This document shows, one piece after another, positions 1 through 6,407 of a stretch of 11,122 bases of DNA. The notes beneath the pieces are model-generated. The model saw only the letters and a program-made list of their open reading frames with translations, was not told where the DNA came from and made no database searches. A program made the translations under genes and the position numbers. Numbering within the stretch: position 1 is the stretch's first letter; each line of letters starts with the position of its first letter. The DNA comes from Cellvibrionales bacterium (GTDB lineage Bacteria > Pseudomonadota > Gammaproteobacteria > Pseudomonadales > JAHEGP01): assembly GCA_024645065.1 (NCBI GenBank), contig JAHEGP010000087.1, forward strand, positions 1-11,122. Reading direction: 5' to 3'.

Positions 1-315
1 GCCTGCTCGCTTTCAGGCACAATGAGAATGCAGCAACCGGGCCCTCAAATCCCGCAATGAAATCGGTTTACAGTTCCTATTCCAAATTGTCCAGGTGAAG
101 CCATTGGGGGCGGGGCAATCAACCCCAATGTGCCGGATCGGGTTTTAGGCCTCATCTGCGCTGGACACTGCAGACTTTAGCGCGTATGCCCGGTAATCTG
201 CAGCGCTTGGCTTTGCTGAGCGATGATTGCACAGCAAGACGCCAACATGCCTTAACCTGCAAGTCCAATTTGCCTTACAATCTCGCGTCTCCGCTGCCCA
301 GGATAAGCTTCGTAG
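1..315. other. Non-coding region upstream of mutS
   Basis: No reading frame here looks like a gene. The open frames at 145-393 (-) and 186-383 (+) overlap the real mutS start and have low-complexity, non-family-like translations. An inverted repeat is visible: CATTGGGG at 102-109 and CCCCAATG at 123-130, an 8-bp perfect stem with a 13-nt loop. A second, weaker pair is TTGCTG at 213-218 and CAGCAA at 232-237. Neither is followed directly by a T-run, so neither is a clear terminator. In Pseudomonas the gene beyond this point is a divergent pncC/cinA-type gene. A GTG codon at 20-18 on the - strand could begin such a gene, but only seven codons are inside the window and no ribosome binding site precedes it, so I do not call it. 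Confidence 0.6.
252..281 (+). promoter_or_regulatory. Possible sigma-70-type promoter for mutS
   Basis: TTAACC at 252-257 (4 of 6 matches to the -35 consensus) and TACAAT at 276-281 (5 of 6 matches to TATAAT) are separated by 18 nt. Transcription would begin near position 288, about 28 nt before the mutS start codon. This is pattern matching only; the -35 is weak. Confidence 0.35.
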
Positions 316-2895
316 ATGGCCACCAAGCAAACAGCAAGACTCGAACAACACACACCCATGATGCGCCAGTACCTGGCCATTAAGTCGGAGCATCCCGACG
401 AGTTGGTATTTTACCGCATGGGCGATTTTTACGAGTTGTTCTACGACGATGCCAAACGCGCCGCCACCCTGCTCGATATCACCCTAACCGCGCGGGGACA
501 GTCAGCCGGGCAGCCTATTCCCATGGCGGGGATTCCATACCATAGTGCCGATGGATACCTGGCAAAGTTGGTGCGCCAGGGAGTTTCGGTTGCGATTTGC
601 GAGCAGATCGGTGACCCCCAGGCCAGCAAGGGGCCGGTAGAGCGAAGGGTAGTTCGAATCGTCACGCCGGGCACTGTGAGTGACGAGGCCCTGTTGCAGG
701 AGCGCCGCGATAATTTGCTGGTGGCGCTGCACGCCCACAACACCGTTTATGGCATCGCGAGTCTCGATATAGGCAGTGGACGCTTTGTGGTATCCCAGGC
801 CAATTCGGAAGAGGATCTGCTGGCCGAGTTGCAGCGCATGGCACCGGCCGAGATTCTCTACAATGAATACACGATCGCCGACAACCTGGTCCAAAGTTAT
901 CCCGGCTCAAGACGACGACCGCCCTGGGAATTTGACGCCGACAGTGCAGAACACCTGCTCAATCAGCAGTTTGGCAGCAAGGACCTGCAGGGCTTCGGTT
1001 GCACCCACCTTCCCATCGCGATCCAGGCAGCCGGGTGCCTGCTGCAATATGTGCAACAAACCCAGCGCACGGCCCTGCCCCATGTTCGCGGCTTGAGTAT
1101 CGAAAACCGTGACGACAGCCTGCACATGGACGCCGCAACCCGACGCAACCTGGAGCTGGATACCAACCTGACGGGAGGTAGCGAGCATACGCTTATGTGG
1201 GTGATGGACCGCACCCGCACGGCCATGGGCAGTCGTATGCTGCGCCGCTGGCTGAATCGCCCGTTGCGCCAGACTGCACTGCTAGAGGCCAGGCAGAACG
1301 CGGTGGCCGATATTCTGGTGCACCAGGACCTGGCGTCGTTACAGCAAGTCCTGCATACCATGGGCGATATGGAAAGAATCCTGGCAAGGGTTGCACTGCG
1401 CTCCGCGCGACCCCGCGATCTGGCCCGCCTCAGCCTGTCGCTCGCGACATTACCGCAACTGCGCCAGCAACTGGCCATTATGCAATGCGAGCACCTGCAG
1501 CAGCTCGCGACGCAGGCGCGGGAGTTTCCGGAGCTTTCTTCCTTGCTGGCAAGCGCTATTGTCGATGAGCCTCCGATGGTTATCCGCGACGGTGGCGTGC
1601 TGCGCGACGGTTACGATGCAGAGCTCGACGAGTTGCGTGCAATGGGCACCAACGCAAGCGACTTCCTGCTGCAACTTGAAGCTAGAGAGCGGGAGCGAAG
1701 CGGTATTGCCAGCCTTAAAGTCGGGTACAACCGGGTACACGGTTATTACATCGAAATCAGCCGGGGCCAGGCTGACAGGGCGCCGGTGGAATATGTTCGC
1801 CGCCAGACGCTTAAAAATGTCGAACGATTTATCACCCCGGAGCTCAAGCAATTCGAGGATAAGGCGCTTTCGGCTCGATCCCGGGCCTTGAGCCGAGAGA
1901 AAATGCTCTATGAGCAACTACTGGAGAGCATTAATCAGCAGCTCGCAGAACTCCAGGCCTGTGCCGCCGCCGTCGCCGAGCTCGACCTGCTCGCCAACCT
2001 GGCGGAGCGAGCAGATACGCTGCGTCTGGTGCGCCCCCGCTTCAGCGACAAGCCGGGGCTGACCATAAGCGAGGGCCGCCACCTGGTCGTGGAACAGGTT
2101 CTGGATGACCCTTTCATTCCCAATGATACCTCGCTCCATGAGGCCCGCCGCATGCTGGTGGTAACCGGCCCCAACATGGGTGGTAAGTCAACCTATATGC
2201 GACAGACCGCGCTCATTGTTATCCTCGCGCAAATCGGCAGCTTTGTGCCAGCGGGCGAAGTGACCCTGGGAGTCTTTGACCGCATATTTACCCGCATCGG
2301 CTCCGCCGATGACCTTGCAGGTGGTCGCTCGACCTTCATGGTAGAAATGACAGAGACGGCCAATATACTCCACAATGCCAGCGCCAGTAGCCTGGTGCTC
2401 ATGGATGAGGTGGGGCGGGGCACCAGCACTTTCGATGGGCTTGCCCTGGCCTGGGCTTGTGCACGTTTCCTGGCAACCGAGGTGCGCGCTTTCACCTTGT
2501 TCGCCACCCATTATTTCGAGCTTACGGAGCTGGCTGAAGAGTTGCCCAGTGTCAACAACGTTCACCTGGACGCCACCGAGCATAATGACAGTATAATTTT
2601 CCTGCACAGTATCCAGGAGGGTCCGGCAAATAAAAGCTACGGTATCCAGGTTGCCAGGCTGGCGGGAATACCGGCTCCGGTCCTTGGCGCCGCCCGGCAA
2701 ATGCTGCGACAACTTGAAGATGGCAACACCGGCCTGAATCTATCCGGCTCCCCCGTGCCGGTGCAGAACGAACTATTTGCAGCACAGCCGCATCCGGCCC
2801 TGACTCTGCTGGAATCGCTGCAACCCGACCAGCTAACGCCTCGCCAGGCGATCGATATCCTTTACCAATTGGTTGAGAAAATTAAATCCAACTAA
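316..2895 (+). CDS. mutS: DNA mismatch repair ATPase MutS
   Basis: MutS recognises base mismatches and small loops, then recruits MutL to start methyl-directed or strand-discriminating repair. The 859-residue length matches E. coli MutS (853). The mismatch-wedge Phe-X-Glu motif is F38-Y-E40 within FYRMGDFYELF. The ATPase domain has Walker A GPNMGGKST at 618-626, the STFMVEMTETANIL signature near 672, Walker B ending D697-E698, and the switch histidine in FATHYF at 732. Near the C-terminus QNELF (817-821) fits the beta-clamp binding consensus, followed by a short helical tetramerisation tail. The ATG is preceded in frame by TAG at 313-315, so no upstream start is possible, and later ATGs would cut the conserved HTPMM segment. 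The nearest Shine-Dalgarno-like stretch, AGGA at 300-303, is 12 nt away, which is rather far. No terminator is visible between mutS and fdxA, so read-through into fdxA is possible. Confidence 0.98.
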   Translation: MATKQTARLEQHTPMMRQYLAIKSEHPDELVFYRMGDFYELFYDDAKRAATLLDITLTARGQSAGQPIPMAGIPYHSADGYLAKLVRQGVSVAICEQIGDPQASKGPVERRVVRIVTPGTVSDEALLQERRDNLLVALHAHNTVYGIASLDIGSGRFVVSQANSEEDLLAELQRMAPAEILYNEYTIADNLVQSYPGSRRRPPWEFDADSAEHLLNQQFGSKDLQGFGCTHLPIAIQAAGCLLQYVQQTQRTALPHVRGLSIENRDDSLHMDAATRRNLELDTNLTGGSEHTLMWVMDRTRTAMGSRMLRRWLNRPLRQTALLEARQNAVADILVHQDLASLQQVLHTMGDMERILARVALRSARPRDLARLSLSLATLPQLRQQLAIMQCEHLQQLATQAREFPELSSLLASAIVDEPPMVIRDGGVLRDGYDAELDELRAMGTNASDFLLQLEARERERSGIASLKVGYNRVHGYYIEISRGQADRAPVEYVRRQTLKNVERFITPELKQFEDKALSARSRALSREKMLYEQLLESINQQLAELQACAAAVAELDLLANLAERADTLRLVRPRFSDKPGLTISEGRHLVVEQVLDDPFIPNDTSLHEARRMLVVTGPNMGGKSTYMRQTALIVILAQIGSFVPAGEVTLGVFDRIFTRIGSADDLAGGRSTFMVEMTETANILHNASASSLVLMDEVGRGTSTFDGLALAWACARFLATEVRAFTLFATHYFELTELAEELPSVNNVHLDATEHNDSIIFLHSIQEGPANKSYGIQVARLAGIPAPVLGAARQMLRQLEDGNTGLNLSGSPVPVQNELFAAQPHPALTLLESLQPDQLTPRQAIDILYQLVEKIKSN

Positions 2896-2910
2896 TATGG
2901 GCGGCGGTAC

Positions 2911-2938
2911 TCAACAATAGAGGCAAAAATGCTAAACT
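2911..2938 (+). promoter_or_regulatory. Candidate fdxA promoter with sigma-S-like -10
   Basis: In the 79-nt gap after mutS, TCAACA (2911-2916) and TAAACT (2933-2938) lie 16 nt apart, giving a predicted start near 2945 and a 5' leader of about 30 nt. The extended -10 context GCTAAACTTAC (2931-2941) matches the published RpoS-type consensus KCTAYRCTTAA at 9 of 11 positions, including the C just before the hexamer. A sigma-70 reading is equally possible because the two consensus hexamers overlap heavily. Confidence 0.4.
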
Positions 2939-2974
2939 TACGCGCAAAATGGCTACCCATATGAGGCTTGATCA

Positions 2975-3298
2975 ATGACCTTTGTTGTCGGCGAAAACTG
3001 TATCAAATGCAAACATACGGACTGTGTTGAAGTCTGCCCGGTAGACTGCTTTTATGAAGGCCCCAATTTTCTGGTTATACACCCGGACGAATGCATTGAC
3101 TGTGCCCTGTGTGAACCCGAATGCCCCGTCGACGCCATATTTTCAGAGGATGAGTTACCGGAAGACCAGCAGGTATTCCTGGAATTAAACGCCGAGCTCG
3201 CCGAAGTCTGGCCCTGCATTACCGAGAAAAAAGAACCTTTTGCAGATGCTGAGGAATGGGATGGGGTTCCGGACAAGTTACAATACCTGGAACGTTGA
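2975..3298 (+). CDS. fdxA: Seven-iron ferredoxin FdxA ([3Fe-4S][4Fe-4S])
   Basis: This is a small cytoplasmic electron carrier of 107 residues, the same family and size as Azotobacter vinelandii ferredoxin I. Cysteines are at 9, 12, 17, 21, 25, 40, 43, 46 and 50, which is the ferredoxin I pattern shifted by the initiator Met. By that comparison C9, C17 and C50 bind the [3Fe-4S] cluster and C21, C40, C43 and C46 the [4Fe-4S] cluster, with C25 the free cysteine. The C-terminal half, rich in Glu and Asp, is the usual acidic extension of this family. GAGG lies about 8 nt before the ATG. The gene follows mutS on the same strand and ends at a strong terminator, and it faces rpoS, the same arrangement as in Pseudomonas aeruginosa. 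Its redox partner cannot be told from the sequence. Confidence 0.96.
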   Translation: MTFVVGENCIKCKHTDCVEVCPVDCFYEGPNFLVIHPDECIDCALCEPECPVDAIFSEDELPEDQQVFLELNAELAEVWPCITEKKEPFADAEEWDGVPDKLQYLER

Positions 3299-3324
3299 AA
3301 CCCATACCTGAAACGTTGACCCCA
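3283..3324 (+). repeat. 21-bp imperfect tandem duplication across the fdxA stop
   Basis: Two adjacent 21-bp units, 3283-3303 and 3304-3324, match at 17 of 21 positions; both begin ATACCTG and contain AACGTTGA. The first unit holds the last codons of fdxA and its TGA (Y-L-E-R-stop). The second repeats them in the same frame (Y-L-K-R-stop), because 21 is a multiple of three. The result is two in-frame TGA codons 21 nt apart. It most simply reflects an old slippage duplication. Confidence 0.75.
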
Positions 3325-3329
3325 GAAGC

Positions 3330-3355
3330 AGGCGACTCCGGTCGCCTTTTCTTTT
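3330..3355 (+). terminator. Rho-independent terminator of fdxA
   Basis: AGGCGAC (3330-3336) pairs perfectly with GTCGCCT (3341-3347) around the tetraloop TCCG, and the stem runs directly into a T-rich tract (TTTTCTTTT). It sits 32 nt past the fdxA stop. The opposite strand has no T-run after the stem, so it should act only on + strand transcription. Confidence 0.9.
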
Positions 3356-3400
3356 ACTGCACTCCTGTCCACGGCACAGCTTGAGCCGGTCTCTGTCAGC

Positions 3401-3514
3401 CTAGAATGGAAGACCGGCGGCTGCCGATAGTTCCACGTCCAGTGGCTTTATCGCCGAGTTGATGATGCCGGCAGCAGTATCGAAGCTGGTCGTGTCGAAT
3501 GGCATTTCCACCAC
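3401..3514 (-). other. Possible 37-codon open frame between the terminators
   Basis: A short - strand frame starts at GTG 3514 (or ATG 3505) and ends at TAG 3403-3401. Its composition looks protein-like (for example MPFDTTSFDTAAGIINSAI), but I recognise no family. An in-frame TAA lies at 3532-3530, so it cannot extend upstream. It begins downstream of the rpoS terminator, has no well-spaced ribosome binding site, and other frames across the same bases are also open. It could be a remnant of a lost gene or chance. The rest of the 3356-3546 spacer shows nothing else I can name. Confidence 0.15.
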
Positions 3515-3546
3515 TGCAACGCCGGACTTTTACCAACAGTGCTTGC

Positions 3547-3575
3547 AAAAAAAACCCCGGATTCAATTACCGGGG
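3547..3575 (-). terminator. Rho-independent terminator of rpoS
   Basis: Read on the - strand, CCCCGG (3575-3570) and CCGGGG (3560-3555) form a 6-bp GC stem around a 9-nt loop, followed at once by eight T (3554-3547). It lies about 46 nt past the rpoS stop codon. It ends the long leftward block and, with the fdxA terminator facing it, separates the two convergent units. Confidence 0.93.
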
Positions 3576-3621
3576 CCTTCCCAAAAGCCAGCAGCGATCA
3601 GCAGCTCGCCAGCGGTTGGAC

Positions 3622-4611
3622 TCAGCTGAAGATGGCGTCGCTGGATAGCCCTTGCCGCTCCATGATCTCACGCAGCCGCTTCAGCGCCTCTACCTGGATC
3701 TGCCGGACCCTCTCTCGGGTAAGACCGATCTCGAGACCAACCTCCTCCAGCGTACTGGGTTCATAACCTCGCAAACCGAAGCGCCGCGCGATGACTTCCC
3801 GCTGTTTCTCGGTAAGTTCTTCCAGCCACGAACCGATACTGTCATTCATGTTGGTATCCTGCAACAGCTCGGCAGGGTCGGACGCCTGTTCGTCGGCAAT
3901 GGTATCGAGCACCGACTTGTCGGAGTCGGGCCCGACCGGCGTATCCACCGAGGTTACCCGCTCGTTCAAGCCCAGCAGGCGCTTGACCTCATCAACCGGC
4001 TTATCGACCATTTGCGCGATATCTTCCGGCGTCGGCTCGTGATCCAACCGTTGGGTTAGCTCGCGGGCAGCACGCAGATAGACATTCAGCTCTTTCACCA
4101 CATGAATCGGCAATCGAATGGTGCGGGTCTGGTTCATGATCGCACGTTCGATAGTCTGCCTGATCCACCAGGTGGCATAGGTCGAGAAACGGAATCCGCG
4201 CTCGGGATCAAATTTCTCGACCGCGCGAATCAGGCCCAGATTGCCCTCTTCGATCAGGTCGAGCAGGGTGAGGCCACGATTGATATAGCGGCGCGCTATT
4301 TTTACCACCAGTCGCAGATTGCTCTCGATCATGCGCTGGCGACCCGCTTCCTCGCCACGCTGGGCCATGCGCGAGAAAAGCACTTCTTCTTCAGGCGTAA
4401 GCAGAGGCGAAAAGCCGATCTCGTTCAGATACAGTTGGGTCGCGTCGAGGGTCTTTTCAAAGCGCTCGGTTAATATGCTTTCGTCTTCGCTGTCCAGATC
4501 GACGGCTTCGGTAATCTCTTTGTCGTTCGCATCATCGACATCTGCTCCAGCAATAAAGCCGTCTGTTTTGGCTTTCCCCTGGCGCTTAACTCCTTGTCGC
4601 TGTCTTTCCAT
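3622..4611 (-). CDS. rpoS: RNA polymerase sigma factor RpoS (sigma-38)
   Basis: RpoS directs core RNA polymerase to stationary-phase and general stress promoters. The 329-residue protein has the sigma-70 family regions in order: DATQLYLNEIG (56-66, region 1.2), region 2 with NLRLVVKIARRY, DLIEEGNLGLIRAVEKFD and the -10-reading FSTYATWWIRQTIERAI (142-158), region 3 with LTQRLDHEPTPEDIA, and region 4 with VGLEIGLTRERVRQIQVEALKRLREI for -35 recognition. The short N-terminus without a large region 1.1 and the PIHVVKELN segment mark it as RpoS, not RpoD. K173 occupies the same position as the E. coli residue that RssB needs for ClpXP delivery, so regulated proteolysis is plausible. The ATG is preceded by GGGG about 8 nt upstream. 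nlpD ends 46 nt upstream; in E. coli and Pseudomonas the main rpoS promoter lies within nlpD, but I could not place one convincingly here. Confidence 0.98.
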   Translation of the reverse strand: MERQRQGVKRQGKAKTDGFIAGADVDDANDKEITEAVDLDSEDESILTERFEKTLDATQLYLNEIGFSPLLTPEEEVLFSRMAQRGEEAGRQRMIESNLRLVVKIARRYINRGLTLLDLIEEGNLGLIRAVEKFDPERGFRFSTYATWWIRQTIERAIMNQTRTIRLPIHVVKELNVYLRAARELTQRLDHEPTPEDIAQMVDKPVDEVKRLLGLNERVTSVDTPVGPDSDKSVLDTIADEQASDPAELLQDTNMNDSIGSWLEELTEKQREVIARRFGLRGYEPSTLEEVGLEIGLTRERVRQIQVEALKRLREIMERQGLSSDAIFS

Positions 4612-4657
4612 TCACTCAACCCCACTTGTAAACAATTGTCTAAGCGCACCGCCGATG

Positions 4658-5389
4658 TCAGCGGCGCGGTAATAAATTACGTGGATCAACGGTTTTCCCA
4701 TCCCGCCTGATTTCAAAGTGCAGCATTGCCTGGCCGTCTTTTGTTCCCATTTTGGCAATCTGCTGGCCTCGCTTGACGCTATCGCCCTCTTCGACAGATG
4801 CGCTGTTATTGTAAGCGTAGGCGCTGAGGTAGTGGGCATCGTGCTTGACAATAATCAGTAATCCATAAGCCTCAAGACCTTTCCCAGCATAAACTACTTT
4901 GCCGGATTTGGCCACTGTCACGGGCTGACCCGATTTCCCTTGAATATCAATACCCTTATGCAGCTTTCCTGAACCAGAATAGACCCGGGAAATCCGCCCT
5001 TCAGCAGGCCAGCGCCATGACTCCTTATTGCTCGTCGGCACACCGGAAGAACGCTCTTGCCTGGCTGCAGTGGAGCTCGGCGCGGGCGCAGCAGCCGGGC
5101 TGGCCGATGGCTTCAGCCGCAAGCGGTCGCCCGGGTGAATCACGTAGGGACTGCGCAATCCGTTGGCCCCTGCCAGGCCACGGAAGTCGAGACCATAGTT
5201 CCAGGCTATCGAGTACAGGGAATCGCCCGGTTGCACCACGTACACGCCGCTCTTGTTGAGTCGGCCAGCACTTTGCTCTACCACCTGCACCGCGGCCGGA
5301 TTGTGGCCACAAGCGACCAACAGCAACAGCCCCAGACCAATGCATAGTCGCGGCAACAGACAGGTATGAGCGCATGTTCTGAAAATCAC
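4658..5389 (-). CDS. nlpD: Murein hydrolase activator lipoprotein NlpD
   Basis: NlpD is an outer-membrane lipoprotein that activates the amidase AmiC for septal peptidoglycan splitting. The 243-residue protein has a signal peptide with lipobox LVAC, predicting lipidation at C27; a LysM peptidoglycan-binding domain at about 49-92; a Pro/Ala/Ser linker to about 123; and a C-terminal M23 (LytM) domain. The HKGID motif (H144, D148) is kept, but the first His of the usual HxH metal motif is M222 (MLHFEI) and the YAH histidine is also absent. That degeneracy is typical of NlpD/EnvC activators that lack hydrolase activity. The start is GTG at 5389-5387; an in-frame TAG at 5395-5393 rules out anything earlier. 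AGGGAG lies about 11 nt upstream, a little far. It sits between DUF368 (40-nt gap) and rpoS, its usual downstream neighbour. Confidence 0.95.
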   Translation of the reverse strand: MIFRTCAHTCLLPRLCIGLGLLLLVACGHNPAAVQVVEQSAGRLNKSGVYVVQPGDSLYSIAWNYGLDFRGLAGANGLRSPYVIHPGDRLRLKPSASPAAAPAPSSTAARQERSSGVPTSNKESWRWPAEGRISRVYSGSGKLHKGIDIQGKSGQPVTVAKSGKVVYAGKGLEAYGLLIIVKHDAHYLSAYAYNNSASVEEGDSVKRGQQIAKMGTKDGQAMLHFEIRRDGKTVDPRNLLPRR

Positions 5390-5429
5390 CTGCTAGCGGG
5401 CTCCCTGGCGACAAAACCGCTTGCTCAGT

Positions 5430-6350
5430 TCATTGTCGACTCGATGCGGATAATCTCTCGAGGCCTAAAACCAGCAGTACCCCGAAAGCAGCCAACAGCA
5501 GACTGTATAAGAGCTGGGGATCCTGTCCAGTCACCCTGGCAAATTCCATCGGCAACACATTGGCCTGCTCGAGCGGTTTCTGCTCACCTGAACTGCTGCT
5601 GTAATAGCGCAGCACTTGCTTCCAGGGCCATACCAGATACAACGACCCGGCCAGGAACCCGGTCAGAGCGGCCAGCATCGGATCGTGGTGGTGCTCGAGC
5701 AACCAGCCTAACACGTGGCTAAACACCAAAAGGCCCACCGCACAACCCGCGATAAAGACCAGCAATAGCGGTATTTCCAAATTGTGCACAGCACCCAGTA
5801 CCACACTGTAGGCACCCAGCAACACCAGAATAAAGCTGCCTGATATTCCCGGCAGAATCATTGCACAAATGGCCAGCGCACCACACATAAACAGGTAAGC
5901 GCCAGTCACTTCAACTTCCGCCGGACGGGCCATGCCAATCGAAACCGCAAACAGCGCCCCAAAAAACAACAGCGCGACTGCCAGTCCGTTCCAGCGCCTG
6001 ACCTGGCGCATGATGTAAATGGAGGACGCCGCAATCAAGCCGAAGAAAAAAGCCCAAATCAATATCGGCTGGTTGTGCAGCAACCAGGTAATAATACCCG
6101 CGAGTGACACTATGCTCGTGGCTATTCCAGCCAGCAGCAGCAGCAGGAAAGCACCATCCACCCGCTGCCAACACTGCTGCCATTGACCACGAAACAGCAA
6201 GCCCAGCCACTCGAAGTTTACCGCCCTGATTGCATTGATCAGGCGCTCGTAGATCCCGGTGATAAACGCAATGGTACCACCGGATACCCCGGGCACTACA
6301 TCCGCAGCGCCCATCGCCATCCCCTTCAGGAAGATCATCAGCCATTGCAT
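5430..6350 (-). CDS. DUF368 membrane protein, PopT-like polyprenyl-phosphate transporter
   Basis: This 306-residue integral membrane protein belongs to the DUF368 family. Members (PopT) have been reported in Vibrio cholerae and Gram-positive bacteria to return undecaprenyl phosphate across the cytoplasmic membrane for reuse in envelope glycopolymer synthesis; that role is inferred here from family only. Signature motifs are KGMAMGAADVVPGVSGG near residues 9-25 and a related PGISGS at 167-172, both in amphipathic, probably re-entrant segments. Several long hydrophobic stretches follow (about 67-92, 95-115, 124-140, 150-187, 194-218), and there is a polar loop near 250-278. I chose the ATG at 6350, preceded by GAGGG 10 nt upstream; the TTG at 6359 would sit almost on top of that site. 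It lies between pcm and nlpD, and is not part of this cluster in E. coli or, to my knowledge, Pseudomonas. Confidence 0.9.
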   Translation of the reverse strand: MQWLMIFLKGMAMGAADVVPGVSGGTIAFITGIYERLINAIRAVNFEWLGLLFRGQWQQCWQRVDGAFLLLLLAGIATSIVSLAGIITWLLHNQPILIWAFFFGLIAASSIYIMRQVRRWNGLAVALLFFGALFAVSIGMARPAEVEVTGAYLFMCGALAICAMILPGISGSFILVLLGAYSVVLGAVHNLEIPLLLVFIAGCAVGLLVFSHVLGWLLEHHHDPMLAALTGFLAGSLYLVWPWKQVLRYYSSSSGEQKPLEQANVLPMEFARVTGQDPQLLYSLLLAAFGVLLVLGLERLSASSRQ

Positions 6351-6360
6351 GACATGCAAG

Positions 6361-6365
6361 CCCTC
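6361..6365 (-). promoter_or_regulatory. Ribosome binding site deciding the DUF368 start
   Basis: GAGGG on the - strand is 10 nt before the ATG at 6350-6348. The alternative TTG at 6359-6357 would leave only one base between site and start codon, so the ATG is preferred. Confidence 0.6.
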
Positions 6366-6407
6366 ATGTGAATGTACCCAAAAACATGAACCATCCCATC
6401 CCGGGCC

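Noticed and set aside
1..20. Start of a divergent pncC/cinA-like gene on the - strand
   Set aside because: Only seven codons from a GTG are present and there is no ribosome binding site, so the window cannot support it.
3356..3546. RsmZ-type small RNA gene between fdxA and rpoS
   Set aside because: GGA triplets are few and mostly not in hairpin loops, and there is no GacA-box palindrome upstream; not enough to call an RNA gene.
3539..3766. + strand open frame overlapping the rpoS 3' end
   Set aside because: It runs across the rpoS terminator and antisense to region 4 of rpoS with serine/arginine-rich, non-family composition, typical of a shadow frame.
4648..4670. Hairpin at the nlpD stop codon (ACCGC/GCGGT) as an nlpD terminator
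   Set aside because: The stem is short and imperfect, overlaps the coding end, and has no T-run on the - strand; rpoS is expected to receive read-through from nlpD.
4102..4672. Long + strand frames antisense to rpoS
   Set aside because: They mirror the high-GC codon pattern of rpoS and match no recognisable protein.
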